From: Candidatus Venteria ishoeyi
GTDB taxonomy: Bacteria > Pseudomonadota > Gammaproteobacteria > Beggiatoales > Beggiatoaceae
NCBI RefSeq assembly: GCF_030378065.1
Contig: NZ_JAUCGJ010000011.1
Span: forward strand, 1-64,000
Direction of reading: 5' to 3'
DNA length: 64,000 nt
The notes beneath the pieces were generated by a model that was not told where the DNA came from, made no database searches, and saw only the letters and a program-made list of their open reading frames with translations. Both the position numbers and the translations under genes were made by a program. Below are positions 17,546-27,054 of this stretch, piece by piece (within the stretch, counting starts at the first letter, position 1; every line of letters starts with the position of its first letter).

Positions 17546-18109
17546 ATGAATCTACCTAATATACTGACTTTAATACGCATTGCACTGGTTCCAGTGTTTA
17601 TTCTTGTATTTTATCTGCCTTTTTCATGGTCCAGTATTGCTGCCATGTATGTGTTTTTGCTGGCCTCTCTTACCGACTGGCTGGATGGTTATCTGGCGCG
17701 TAAATACCAGCAGACCACCGCGTTTGGCGCATTTTTAGATCCGGTTGCCGACAAGCTGATCGTTGCCGTGGCTTTGGTGGTGTTGGTCAGTGCTTATCCG
17801 ACACTGTGGATGAGCATTCCGGCAGCGATTATCATCGGGCGGGAAATTATTATTTCCGCCCTGCGCGAATGGATGGCCGCAGAAGGCAAGCGTAGTGAAG
17901 TTGCCGTATCCGATATTGGCAAATGGAAAACCACAGTACAGATGCTGGCGATGTTGTTTTTGATTTATCAGGTGCCTTTATTTGGCGTGATCCCCGTGAT
18001 TGAAATCGGTTATGTGCTGCTGTATATCGCAGTATTTTTAACCCTCTGGTCAATGGTGAGCTATTTACGCGCAGCTTTGCCGGTATTACTGGCAAGTGAC
18101 AAGCAATGA
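17546..18109 (+). CDS. pgsA: CDP-diacylglycerol-glycerol-3-phosphate 3-phosphatidyltransferase
   Basis: An inner-membrane enzyme that makes phosphatidylglycerophosphate, the first committed step to phosphatidylglycerol and cardiolipin. The CDP-alcohol phosphotransferase motif is complete: D-x2-D-G-x2-A-R-x8-G-x3-D-x3-D (DWLDGYLARKY, then GAFLDPVADK, about residues 49-73). Multiple hydrophobic helices are present. The length of 187 residues is typical. It overlaps rsmH by four bases. In many gammaproteobacteria pgsA follows uvrC instead, so this pairing is unusual. Confidence 0.95.
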   Translation: MNLPNILTLIRIALVPVFILVFYLPFSWSSIAAMYVFLLASLTDWLDGYLARKYQQTTAFGAFLDPVADKLIVAVALVVLVSAYPTLWMSIPAAIIIGREIIISALREWMAAEGKRSEVAVSDIGKWKTTVQMLAMLFLIYQVPLFGVIPVIEIGYVLLYIAVFLTLWSMVSYLRAALPVLLASDKQ

Positions 18110-19047
18110 CGGCTACGGATTTTGCACATGAGTCCGTGTTGCTGGAAGCAGCGCTGCAAGGGCTGGCAATCCAGGAAGCGGGTATTTATGTGGATGCCAC
18201 GTTTGGGCGCGGCGGACACAGCAGGGCTTTACTATCGCAACTGGGGCCACAGGGACAATTATTAGGTCTGGATCAAGACCCCCAGGCCATCACTACCGGC
18301 TTAAAACTGGCGCAAGCCGATTCACGGTTTCAAATTATACACAGCAACTTTCACGATATAACCCAGGTATTAAGCGAGCTGGGCTGGCTGGGCAAGGTCA
18401 ACGGCATCTTATTTGATTTGGGCGTTTCTTCGCCACAACTTGATGATCCCGAGCGTGGTTTCAGTTTTTTACGCGATGGGCCGCTGGATATGCGCATGAA
18501 CCCTTTACAGGGTATTTCCGCTGCCGACTGGATTAACCGGGCGCAAGCTTCAGACATTGCCGATGTTTTGTATCAATACGGTGAAGAGCGTTATTCCCGG
18601 CGTATTGCCCGTGCCATTGTATATCAGCGTGGGCAGCAACCGATTTTACGCACTGCGGTTCTGGCGGAAATCATTAAAACCGCGCACCCCGCCTGGGAAA
18701 GACACAAACACCCCGCCACCCGCAGTTTCCAGGCAATTCGTATTTATATCAACCGTGAACTGGAAGGCTTGGAAGAGACACTGGCGCAAATGCCGCAAAT
18801 TCTGGCCCAGGGCGGTCGATTGGCAGTTATCAGTTTTCATTCATTGGAAGATCGTATTGTTAAGCGTTATCTGCGCGAACAATCACGCGGCGCACAATTT
18901 CCTCCCGGCGTACCCGTCACCGAAGCGCAAATCAACCAAACCCGGCTGTTTAAAACCCTGGGCAAGGCCATACGCCCTTCGCCACAGGAAGTACAGCAAA
19001 ACCCCCGCGCCCGTAGTGCAACATTAAGGGTTGCGCAAAGACTTTAA
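18106..19047 (+). CDS. rsmH: 16S rRNA (cytosine-1402-N4)-methyltransferase
   Basis: A SAM-dependent methyltransferase (MraW) that N4-methylates C1402 in the ribosomal P site. Motifs seen are the start HESVLLEAAL, the SAM loop DATFGRGGHSRALL, GILFDLGVSSPQLDDPERGF, and the C-terminal FHSLEDRIVKRYL and NPRARSATLRV. The length of 313 is normal. It normally opens the division and cell wall (mraZ-mraW-ftsL) cluster; here it is coupled to pgsA and followed by no cell wall genes. A short inverted repeat (AGACTTT-AAAGTCT) covers its stop. Confidence 0.95.
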   Translation: MTATDFAHESVLLEAALQGLAIQEAGIYVDATFGRGGHSRALLSQLGPQGQLLGLDQDPQAITTGLKLAQADSRFQIIHSNFHDITQVLSELGWLGKVNGILFDLGVSSPQLDDPERGFSFLRDGPLDMRMNPLQGISAADWINRAQASDIADVLYQYGEERYSRRIARAIVYQRGQQPILRTAVLAEIIKTAHPAWERHKHPATRSFQAIRIYINRELEGLEETLAQMPQILAQGGRLAVISFHSLEDRIVKRYLREQSRGAQFPPGVPVTEAQINQTRLFKTLGKAIRPSPQEVQQNPRARSATLRVAQRL

Positions 19048-19080
19048 AAGTCTAAATCCCTCTGAAATCGGGCGTTCCAT

Positions 19081-19114
19081 AGACCTGACAGGTTTTTAAA
19101 AACCTGTCAGGTCT
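19081..19114. repeat. Perfect 34-bp hairpin repeat (AGACCTGACAGG family)
   Basis: Arms AGACCTGACAGGTTTTT and AAAAACCTGTCAGGTCT are perfectly complementary with no spacer. Relatives occur at 27395, 27601 and 45107. It lies 33 bp after rsmH and probably terminates transcription. Confidence 0.85.
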
Positions 19115-19131
19115 TTGCATCAAATAAATGC

Positions 19132-19156
19132 ACTTTGCACTAAAATGGTGCAAAGT
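19132..19156. promoter_or_regulatory. NtrC-type enhancer box
   Basis: Perfect 9-bp arms ACTTTGCAC and GTGCAAAGT are separated by TAAAATG. This contains TGCAC-TAAAATG-GTGCA, which closely matches known NtrC-binding sites of enteric bacteria. It lies 245 bp ahead of ntrB, so it probably mediates autoregulation of ntrBC. The sigma-54 promoter was not located with confidence. Confidence 0.75.
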
Positions 19157-19252
19157 ATAATTTACTGATACAATAAAACATATCAATTCACTGATTTTTA
19201 TTTCCAGTTATGTTCCATGCAAAGCATCCTGAAATAGATTAAAAAATAGGCT

Positions 19253-19275
19253 AAATGATTGATAATCATTGTGAT
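19253..19275. promoter_or_regulatory. Possible Fur-like box
   Basis: AAATGATTGATAATCATTGT contains TGAT-TGATAATCATT, close to the Fur consensus half sites. No iron gene lies next to it, and ntrB begins 126 bp downstream, so this is a weak call from sequence alone. Confidence 0.3.
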
Positions 19276-19400
19276 ATTACCAGCCTTCCCCCCTTAAAAA
19301 CCGGTGCTTGCAGCTCAGGCAAATGACGACATAAAAAGAAAAATAATCTCTAAATAAAATGGTTTGTAATTTGCTCTAGCTCAATACAATAATTTTTACA

Positions 19401-20498
19401 ATGGCTATCCAATCCATGAACACCATGCCTTCCCCCGCTTTGATGTTTGAGCACCTCAGCACTGCCGTTTTATGTTTTGATCCCAAATTGCATTTACAAG
19501 CCATTAACCCGGCTGGCGAAGCGCTACTGGAGTTGAGTGCTAAAAAATTACATGGCATCCATGCATTAACGCTGTTTCCTGATTGCAAATGCTTACTCAC
19601 GCCTCCCACCACACCCCATCCAGTAACGGAGCATGGCCTGCGTCTTAACGTATTGGGTCACCACTTTATTATGGTGGATTGCACGATTACTTCGATTTGG
19701 AGCGCAGAGGATCAACAAGGCAGTGCTTTTTTAGTGGAACTGGTCAATATTGATCAGCAACTGCGCCTGACCCGTGAGGAAAGCTTATTATTGCAGCACC
19801 AGGCGACCCAGAATTTATTGCGCGGCATGGCGCATGAAATCAAAAATCCTCTGGGGGGGCTGCGCGGCGCGGCACAATTACTGGCGCGGGAACTACCAGA
19901 GAATCAACGCGAATATACTGAAATTATTATTGGCGAGGCGGATCGCCTGCAAAATCTGCTTAACCGGATGCTGGGTTCGCATACCCCGCCACAAAAAGAA
20001 TGGATTAACGTCCATAAAGTGTTATGCCGGGTACGCCAAATCGTACTCACTGAAGCCGGGGATAATGTCACTTTTCTGGCTGATTATGACCCCAGCCTGC
20101 CGGATATTTTTGTTGACCCGGATCAATTGCATCAGGTATTGCTGAATATCATGCGTAATGCCATACAAGCGATGGAAAACCAGGGTCATTTAATTCTGCG
20201 CACCCGCATTGAGCGCAATCTCAGCCTCTCGCATCCACAAACCAAATCTAAACAATACCGCCTGGCAGTACGCATTGATATACAAGATGATGGCCCCGGC
20301 ATTGAAGAGACCATGCTGGAGCAGATTTTCTACCCTATGGTCACAGGACGCGCAGAAGGCACGGGTCTGGGTCTGTCGATTGTCCAAAACCTGATTCATC
20401 GTAATAATGGCATGATTCAATGCCGCAGCGAACCGGGAGAAACGGTATTTACTGTTTTTCTGCCCATAGAAAAAGCGACAAGCAAACAAGGTAAATAA
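19401..20498 (+). CDS. ntrB: Nitrogen regulation sensor kinase NtrB (GlnL)
   Basis: A soluble kinase that phosphorylates NtrC under nitrogen limitation, with its phosphatase activity stimulated by PII. It has a PAS domain (about 12-125), HisKA with H145 (GMAHEIKNPLGGLRGAAQLL) and HATPase (NIMRNAIQAM, DDGPGI, GTGLGLSIVQNL). The length of 365 is typical. The start could also be ATG 19416 (MNTMPSP), which resembles other NtrB N-termini. ntrC follows one base later. The NtrC-type box at 19132 suggests self-regulation. glnA, often upstream, is not in this window. Confidence 0.95.
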   Translation: MAIQSMNTMPSPALMFEHLSTAVLCFDPKLHLQAINPAGEALLELSAKKLHGIHALTLFPDCKCLLTPPTTPHPVTEHGLRLNVLGHHFIMVDCTITSIWSAEDQQGSAFLVELVNIDQQLRLTREESLLLQHQATQNLLRGMAHEIKNPLGGLRGAAQLLARELPENQREYTEIIIGEADRLQNLLNRMLGSHTPPQKEWINVHKVLCRVRQIVLTEAGDNVTFLADYDPSLPDIFVDPDQLHQVLLNIMRNAIQAMENQGHLILRTRIERNLSLSHPQTKSKQYRLAVRIDIQDDGPGIEETMLEQIFYPMVTGRAEGTGLGLSIVQNLIHRNNGMIQCRSEPGETVFTVFLPIEKATSKQGK

Positions 20499-20499
20499 A

Positions 20500-21912
20500 A
20501 TGAATAATGTATGGGTGATTGATGATGACCGTTCCATTCGCTGGGTACTGGAAAAAGCACTGAGCCAGGCAGGTCTGGACGTTACGAGCTTTGATCGCGC
20601 CGATAAGGTGATTCATGCCCTGGAGCAAAATCTGCCCTCCGTTATTATTACTGACGTGCGTATGCCCGGTATGAGTGGTCTTGCCTTGCTGGAACACTTA
20701 AGTGATCAATACCCCGATATACCGGTGATTTTAATGACCGCCTATTCTGATTTGGAAAGCGCGGTATCGGCCTATCAAGGCGGGGCTTTTGAATACCTGC
20801 CCAAACCTTTTGATATTGATGAAGCTGTTGATTTGACGCAACGCGCTATCAGTGAACGTCTGCAACGCCAGGAAGCTTCTGCCACAGAAACGCTGATTGA
20901 ATCCAGCGAAATGATAGGCTCGGCACCCGCCATGCAGGAAGTTTTTCGCGCCATTGGACGCTTATCCCGTTCCAACATCACCGTATTAATTACTGGCGAA
21001 TCCGGCACGGGCAAGGAACTGGTTGCCCATGCCCTGCATCGCCACAGCCCCCGCGCCAAACAGCCTTTTATCGCCCTGAACACTGCCGCCATACCCAAAG
21101 AACTGCTGGAATCTGAATTATTCGGGCATGAACGCGGGGCATTTACCGGCGCGGCGCAACAACGGCGCGGGCGTTTTGAACAAGCCGATGGCGGCACCCT
21201 GTTTCTGGATGAAATCGGTGACATGCCCGCAGAATTACAAACCCGTCTGTTACGGGTGCTGGCTGATGGCAGCTTTTTTCGGGTGGGTGGGCATAGCGCA
21301 TTGCAAGTGGATGTGCGCATTATTGCCGCAACCCACCAAAATCTGGAACAGCGCGTGCGCGAGGGACTATTTCGGGAAGACTTGTTTCACCGTCTGAACG
21401 TGATACGTATCCCGCTACCCGCCTTGCGTGAGCGCCGTGAGGATATTGCCTTATTAATGAATCACTTCCTCAGTGCCAGCGCCAAAGAACTGGGTGAAGA
21501 AATTAAAATGCTGCACCCCGACACCCAAACCTGCTTACAGCAACTGGACTGGCCCGGTAATGTACGGCAACTGGAAAACACTTGCCGCTGGCTGACGGTG
21601 ATGGCATCGGGTCAGGAAATACTGCCGGAAGACTTACCCAAAGAATTACAGCAACAACAGCATGATGACAATGCGAATAATGATTGGGAGCAGGGATTGC
21701 ACCAGTGGGCGGAACAACAACTGCAAAGTGGCTGTTCCGCATTGCTCGATGAGGCTCTGCCCCGGTTTGAACGGGTCATGATCAACACCGCCTTAAACTT
21801 TACCCACGGTCGCCGCCAGGAAGCAGCTAAATTATTAGGCTGGGGACGCAATACCATCACCCGTAAAATTAAAGAACTGGAAATTACAGCATTGGATAAA
21901 AAACTGGAATGA
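20500..21912 (+). CDS. ntrC: Nitrogen regulation response regulator NtrC (GlnG)
   Basis: A sigma-54-dependent enhancer-binding activator, 470 residues. The receiver domain has D52 (ITDVRMPGMSG). The AAA+ domain has Walker A GESGTGKE, the sigma-54 contact loop GAFTGA and Walker B GGTLFLDEIGDM, with the arginine-finger region LFREDLFHRLNV. A Fis-type helix-turn-helix is at the C-terminus (RRQEAAKLLGWGRNTITRKI). The order ntrB-ntrC with one base between genes is the conserved operon. Confidence 0.97.
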   Translation: MNNVWVIDDDRSIRWVLEKALSQAGLDVTSFDRADKVIHALEQNLPSVIITDVRMPGMSGLALLEHLSDQYPDIPVILMTAYSDLESAVSAYQGGAFEYLPKPFDIDEAVDLTQRAISERLQRQEASATETLIESSEMIGSAPAMQEVFRAIGRLSRSNITVLITGESGTGKELVAHALHRHSPRAKQPFIALNTAAIPKELLESELFGHERGAFTGAAQQRRGRFEQADGGTLFLDEIGDMPAELQTRLLRVLADGSFFRVGGHSALQVDVRIIAATHQNLEQRVREGLFREDLFHRLNVIRIPLPALRERREDIALLMNHFLSASAKELGEEIKMLHPDTQTCLQQLDWPGNVRQLENTCRWLTVMASGQEILPEDLPKELQQQQHDDNANNDWEQGLHQWAEQQLQSGCSALLDEALPRFERVMINTALNFTHGRRQEAAKLLGWGRNTITRKIKELEITALDKKLE

Positions 21913-22106
21913 GCTGAGTTTGGTGTGAGTGTTGTCTGCCGCTACACGGTTGAAAACCACTTCCAGGTAGCGCCATGCTAACCTTTAAAGTCGTGTGGCA
22001 ACTTATTTATTTTCCATGCACAAGGTTAAAACCTTCGCCTTTCAGGTGAACAGATTTATCTCTAATGTTTAACGGTAAAACTTAAAATATAGGTTTTAAC
22101 ACTAAC

Positions 22107-22369
22107 ACCCCAAAGGGGTATTTTAATACAGCCTGGGGCAACGCCCCAGGGTAGAGAATGACATGTTTACGCCCTGAAAGGGCAGGTTAAAATGATGGCA
22201 ATATTTTAATCTGCCCTTTCAGGGCGTGAATGGCACGGATACAATTCCAGGGGCGTTGCCCCTGGCTATATTAATGCGCCCCGTTGGGGCTAAACAACAG
22301 GGCTTGTCCGCCCTGTATCTCGGCTTTCAGCCACCAAACACTCTAACCCACCCGTCTTTTAGCGGGTGG
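22107..22369. repeat. Cluster of at least six GC-rich hairpins
   Basis: Palindromes occur in succession: ACCCC-AAA-GGGGT (about 22107), CCTGGGGC-AAC-GCCCCAGG (22132-22150), a long pair ACGCCCTGAAAGGGCAG / CTGCCCTTTCAGGGCGT (about 22169-22228), CCAGGGGC-GTT-GCCCCTGG (about 22247), GCCCC-GTT-GGGGC (22278-22290), CAGGGC-GCCCTG (about 22299-22315) and CCACCCG-CGGGTGG (about 22348-22369). No open frame is present. The stretch 21913-22489 separates ntrC from the STAND gene. Such clusters are mobile-repeat-like and recur in many environmental genomes. Confidence 0.75.
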
Positions 22370-22489
22370 TTGTTTAGTGGAAATCCAGCCTGAACTTGCC
22401 ATCAGTATCAATTAACGGCTGTATGCTATGCTAAAGTAATGGGCTACAATGGGTTGCAGCCAAATAGATGACAGCCAGAGAAAACGCTA

Positions 22490-25090
22490 ATGCCCAAAGA
22501 TAAAACTACCAATAAATTATTAAAAAAATTAAAAAAGCTCTTATTTGCAGAATTTGAAGAAATTATTTTTCATTATGGCATCCCGGTAGAGTACCTGAAT
22601 CCGGGCAGCCAAACCCAGCGTGCGATAGAAATCATACGTTATGCTGAAAATAACAATGAACTGTCAAAGTTACAACAAGTGCTTGCCAAGGTAAAAAAAC
22701 CGGAAGCGGCATCCCATCCTGACATCCATATCCAGCACCTGCCCACTCCCAGCAGCCAACTACTAGGCCGCGCCGAAGAACTCAAACAACTCAACCAAAG
22801 CTTCAAAAACCCAAAGCAAAGACTAATGGTATTAGTCGCCTCTGGCGGCACTGGCAAATCGGCATTGACTGAAATGTGGTTAAGCCAAATCGCGCCGCAT
22901 TATGGCGAAGTCGCAAGGGTGTTTGGCTGGTCGTTTTATAGTCAGGGGCATCATCGTTTATATACTGACTCTGGGGCTTTTTTTCGTGAAGTGCTGCCGT
23001 TTTTGGGACAAGCGGATATTCCAACTGATGAAACCGACAAAGGGCGGTTGTTGGCGGACTGTTTGGCACAGCAGCCGGTATTGCTGGTGCTTGATGGTTT
23101 AGAACCCCTGCAACTGGACAATGTTGGCAATGATGGTAGTTTGCAAGACTCCGCCCTGCGTGCGTTTTTTACTCAACTACCGCGCAGTTTGCAACAACAA
23201 CAGCAAAGTTTTGTATTAATATCATCACGCCAACCGCTAGTAGAATTAAAAACCTGGCAAGACGACAGCTATCATAGCCTGAACTTAAAACACCTAAGCT
23301 CGGCTGATGGGGCTTTATTATTAAAAACCAAAGGTGTCGTAGGTACAGAGACACAACGCCAGCAACTTGCCGATGAATCTGGAAATCATGCCCTGACCTT
23401 AGCCCTGCTTGGCGCCTTATTAAAACAACAATATGAGGGCAAAATTGTTGAAGAATGGAAAACCCTTAATGCCGAACTTGAGCAAGCCAATAATGCACAA
23501 AGCAATGAAGACAGACATTGCCAGCGGATTTTAAGCTGGTATCAACAGAATCTGCCAGAAAATAATAAACGCTTTTTATTTATGCTCGGATTATTTGACC
23601 GTCCGCTGGGCTGGGCAGAGAAAAACGAATTAATTAAGAAGGCAGACTGGTGTAAACCGCTTAAAAACTTAAGCACAGCTCAATTACAGAGCTTAGAGCA
23701 ACAACTAGAAACCGCAGGCTTATTGGCTCCAAATCCAAGCGCAACTAATGGCCAGCAAAACACACGAATGCAATGGGATTGCCATGCTTTAATCCGCAGT
23801 TGGGCGGGAAAATCCTTTGTAAGCCACGAAAAAGCCGCCTTTATCCAGGCACAAAAAGTATTATTTGCCTATTACCAGCAGCTACCAGCTAAACAGCAAC
23901 CAGATAGCCTGGAAGAATTACAACCACTGTATCGGGCAGTGGGGCATGGTTGTTTGGCGGGGGAATATCAGGCAGCAATGTATGAGGTGTATTATAAGCG
24001 TATTCGCCGAGAACAAGAATTCTACAGTTGCAAAAAACTCGGTGCTTATGCACAAGACCTCAGTGCCTTAGCAGCCTTTTTTCCTCAGGGCTGGAAACAA
24101 CCAGAACATACTGGCCTGTCTGTAGCTGATCAAGCATGGTTGCTGGGAGTAGCAGCATTTTGCCTGATGTCTCTGGGGCGTTTGTCCGAGGCACTGGCTC
24201 CGAGGGCAGCAGATTTGGAATTGTGTGTTAAAACCAAAGACTGGAAAAATGCATCCGCTACCGCCCAAAACCTCACCGACCTGTACCTGCCGCTGGGAAA
24301 CCTGGAACAAGCAGCAGCATCTGCACGCCAAGCAATTGATTATGCACAGCAAGCCGAGGATTTGTGGGAGCAAACGAAAAGCTATGCCCGTCTTGCCAGC
24401 GTATTACACCGCCAGGGACTTTTAGAGCAGGCAGCAACAGCCTTTAAGACTGCCGAGGAAAAACAGGCACAACATGATCCTCAACATCCTCGTTTAGCTT
24501 CTGGATATGGTGCATATTATTGTGCATTTTTGCTGGATCTGGTTGCGCTTGCAAACAACCGCAATAAATACTCAAAATCAGAAGTTGCCAAGTTTGGGAT
24601 TGAAAATCTGTTGTTAGACTGTTCTCCCCAGGAAACTATTCAGGAAGTGTTAGAGCGAGGGGAGTATGCTTTGAATCTTGTAATGAATGGTAGTCGTGAC
24701 CTATTAAGTATAGCTGTAAACCACCTCAGCATCGCCCGCACCCAGGCAGCGTTAAAGCAAAACCAAGCAGCCAGCAACAGCTTCAATTTGGCAGTGAAGG
24801 CAGTAGAGGAATCGAAACGTTATGATTTTACTCCATCATTCTACCTAAGCCGCGCCAACTTCCAACTGCAACAAGGCGAAACCAACAAAGCCCGCCAAGA
24901 CCTGGATGCAGCCTGGGCGATTATCAACACAAGCAACATGGAACTATACGCCGTAGATGCCCACCTGCTAGAGGCCGCATACCACCAGCTTATCCCCAAC
25001 CAACAACAAGTCAGCCTCCACCAACAACAAGCAGAAATGAAAATCAGCAACACCGGTTATAAGCTGCGTGAACTGGTGCCGCTGTCATAA
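22490..25090 (+). CDS. STAND-type NTPase with N-terminal adaptor domain and TPRs
   Basis: An 866-residue cytoplasmic protein. Residues about 8-70 (LKKLLFAEFEEIIFHYGI, then RAIEIIRYAENNNELSKLQQ) form a small helical domain resembling the effector-associated domains found in STAND and protease conflict proteins. The NTPase core has Walker A ASGGTGKS (117-124), Walker B LLVLDGLEPL (about 200) and sensor FVLISSRQP. A winged-helix-like segment (about 370-450) and TPR-like helices (about 560-850) follow. These proteins sense an invader with their C-terminal repeats and assemble through the NTPase. No effector domain is fused, so an effector carrying the matching adaptor should exist elsewhere. It is flanked by hairpin repeats. 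Confidence 0.7.
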   Translation: MPKDKTTNKLLKKLKKLLFAEFEEIIFHYGIPVEYLNPGSQTQRAIEIIRYAENNNELSKLQQVLAKVKKPEAASHPDIHIQHLPTPSSQLLGRAEELKQLNQSFKNPKQRLMVLVASGGTGKSALTEMWLSQIAPHYGEVARVFGWSFYSQGHHRLYTDSGAFFREVLPFLGQADIPTDETDKGRLLADCLAQQPVLLVLDGLEPLQLDNVGNDGSLQDSALRAFFTQLPRSLQQQQQSFVLISSRQPLVELKTWQDDSYHSLNLKHLSSADGALLLKTKGVVGTETQRQQLADESGNHALTLALLGALLKQQYEGKIVEEWKTLNAELEQANNAQSNEDRHCQRILSWYQQNLPENNKRFLFMLGLFDRPLGWAEKNELIKKADWCKPLKNLSTAQLQSLEQQLETAGLLAPNPSATNGQQNTRMQWDCHALIRSWAGKSFVSHEKAAFIQAQKVLFAYYQQLPAKQQPDSLEELQPLYRAVGHGCLAGEYQAAMYEVYYKRIRREQEFYSCKKLGAYAQDLSALAAFFPQGWKQPEHTGLSVADQAWLLGVAAFCLMSLGRLSEALAPRAADLELCVKTKDWKNASATAQNLTDLYLPLGNLEQAAASARQAIDYAQQAEDLWEQTKSYARLASVLHRQGLLEQAATAFKTAEEKQAQHDPQHPRLASGYGAYYCAFLLDLVALANNRNKYSKSEVAKFGIENLLLDCSPQETIQEVLERGEYALNLVMNGSRDLLSIAVNHLSIARTQAALKQNQAASNSFNLAVKAVEESKRYDFTPSFYLSRANFQLQQGETNKARQDLDAAWAIINTSNMELYAVDAHLLEAAYHQLIPNQQQVSLHQQQAEMKISNTGYKLRELVPLS

Positions 25091-25101
25091 GGCATGTCAT
25101 A

Positions 25102-25192
25102 TAGATTTTCAGCTATTAAATTTCCAAAGCAAATGCTGACAACACAGCAAATACTATCGGTGCCGGGAAAGTATTTACCTGAAAATCTATAG
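25102..25192. repeat. Imperfect inverted repeat downstream of the STAND gene
   Basis: ATAGATTTTCAG (about 25102) is mirrored by CTGAAAATCTAT (about 25178). The right arm with its flank (TATTTACCTGAAAATCTATAG) recurs inverted at about 27571-27594 with one or two changes. It may be a terminator or the ends of a small mobile repeat. The rest of the gap to 25341 holds Cys-free repeats of the type CAGAAAGACG. Confidence 0.4.
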
Positions 25193-25341
25193 TTTTAATT
25201 TAAGCCCTCTCTATATCCCAATGAGGATATTCAAGTGAATAATTTTCTGCATTTTTCTGCGTATTCAGCGGCAAAATAAAAAAGCCGCAGAAAACACAGA
25301 AAGACGCAGAAAGACGCAGAAAGACACATCAGGAGATAAAC

Positions 25342-26946
25342 TTGGAATCATTATTACTCGCCATCAACCCACAAGACCCCTTGTGGATAGCCATTGCTTT
25401 TGCCTGTGGTCTGGCGGTGAAGCTGGTGGGGCTGCCGCCGTTGATCGGATTTCTTATTGCCGGTTTTGTGCTCCATGCCGCCGGGGCTGAAAGTGGCGAG
25501 TTCCTGCGGGAAATTGCCGATCTCGGTGTCACTCTGCTGCTGTTCACCATCGGTCTCAAACTCAAAATCAATTCCCTGACCCGGCCTGAGGTGTGGGGCG
25601 TTGCCAGCATTCACATGGGCGCAGTGACGCTGTTGTTGAGCCTGTTCATATTTTTTCTGGCACAGTTAAACCTGCCCTTGTTTGATAGCGTTGATATAAA
25701 AACAGCCTTGTTGATTGGTTTCGCGCTGTCCTTTTCCAGTACCGTATTTGCTATCAAGGTGCTGGAAACCCTGGGGGCTTCAGCCTCGCGTCATGGTCGT
25801 ACCTCCATTGGCGTTTTGATTGTGCAGGATATTGCTGCCGTGACGTTCATTGCCGTGTCAGCCGGTAAGATCCCGTCTGTTTGGGCGTTTGCCTTATTCT
25901 TGTTAATTCCTCTGCGGCATATTTTTCAATGGCTACTGGGGCGCACCGGTCACGGGGAATTATTGGTGTTATATGGCATTGTCATGGCGCTGGGCGGGGC
26001 TGATTTGTTTGAAATGGTGGGCATGAAAGCCGACCTTGGGGCGCTGGTGTTTGGCATGTTGTTGACCAGCCATCCCAAGTCAAATGAGTTAGCCAAGGTG
26101 CTGATGGGGTTTAAGGATCTTTTTCTGGTGGGATTTTTTCTCAGCGTCGGCATGACAGCCATGCCGGGCTGGGCCGAACTGCTTGCCGCCCTGTTGCTGC
26201 TCACTTTTCTGCCGCTTAAAGTCGCGCTCTATTTCGGTTTCTTCACCCTGTTCAAGCTACGCGCCCATGCCGCATGGCAGTCTTCTCTGAATCTTGCCAA
26301 TTACAGCGAATTTGGTCTTATTGTCGGCACTATCGCCGCCACATCAGGTTGGCTGCCAAAAGAGTGGCTGGCAGTTTTTGCCATCATTCTGGCGGCTTCC
26401 TTTACCCTGGCAGCACCTCTGGCCTCCGGTGGGGATAAGCTCTATTCCTGGTGGCGCAAGCAAATCAAGACATTTCAACGCAAACAACGACTGAGCGATG
26501 ATGCCGACCTCGAAGCCGAAGCGGTTGAAGTGGTGGTGATTGGCATGGGGCGACTGGGCAGCGCGGCCTATGACAGCTTTGCAGCAAGCTTCCCCGGGCG
26601 CGTACTAGGCATCGATCTCGATCAACAAAATATTCAAAGGCATCAGGCAAAAGGGCATTTCCTGGTCATGGCGGACGGTACCAACCCCGCGCTTTGGTCA
26701 CGGGCACCGGGATTACCACAACGCTTGAAATGGGTCATATTGTGCCTGCCTAATCATCAGGCAAACCTCACTGCCGCGCGGCAACTGATGAAACAGGGTG
26801 TCAATTGCCGCATCGCCGCGACAACCAGGTATCCTGATGAAGCAGACGCGCTCAGGGCGCAGGGTGTGGAGTTTGTATTTAATATTTACGCTGAAGCCGC
26901 CACAGGTTTTGCCAGCGATCTATGCAAGCGGCTTGAAACAAGCTGA
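25342..26946 (+). CDS. Kef-type cation:proton antiporter with RCK domain
   Basis: A 534-residue CPA2 antiporter. About 11-12 membrane helices span residues 8-375, followed by a TrkA-N/RCK domain (about 392-520) with a Rossmann loop VVVIGMGRLGSAAYDSFAA and acidic strand end LGIDLDQQN. The family exchanges K+ or Na+ for H+, and the RCK domain binds NAD(H) or glutathione adducts. The start is a TTG at 25342, chosen because AGGAG (25331-25335) lies six bases before it and the first helix begins directly after. It is GC-richer than the preceding STAND gene. It stands alone. Confidence 0.88.
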   Translation: MESLLLAINPQDPLWIAIAFACGLAVKLVGLPPLIGFLIAGFVLHAAGAESGEFLREIADLGVTLLLFTIGLKLKINSLTRPEVWGVASIHMGAVTLLLSLFIFFLAQLNLPLFDSVDIKTALLIGFALSFSSTVFAIKVLETLGASASRHGRTSIGVLIVQDIAAVTFIAVSAGKIPSVWAFALFLLIPLRHIFQWLLGRTGHGELLVLYGIVMALGGADLFEMVGMKADLGALVFGMLLTSHPKSNELAKVLMGFKDLFLVGFFLSVGMTAMPGWAELLAALLLLTFLPLKVALYFGFFTLFKLRAHAAWQSSLNLANYSEFGLIVGTIAATSGWLPKEWLAVFAIILAASFTLAAPLASGGDKLYSWWRKQIKTFQRKQRLSDDADLEAEAVEVVVIGMGRLGSAAYDSFAASFPGRVLGIDLDQQNIQRHQAKGHFLVMADGTNPALWSRAPGLPQRLKWVILCLPNHQANLTAARQLMKQGVNCRIAATTRYPDEADALRAQGVEFVFNIYAEAATGFASDLCKRLETS

Positions 26947-27054
26947 TGGTTGCTCACTTAAAGCGGGATAGTGCGGGACAGTGCGATACTGTAAACCTTT
27001 GTCATTATCTGCGGCAAAAAATTTGATGGATTGATAACCCATTCTCGTATTCGT

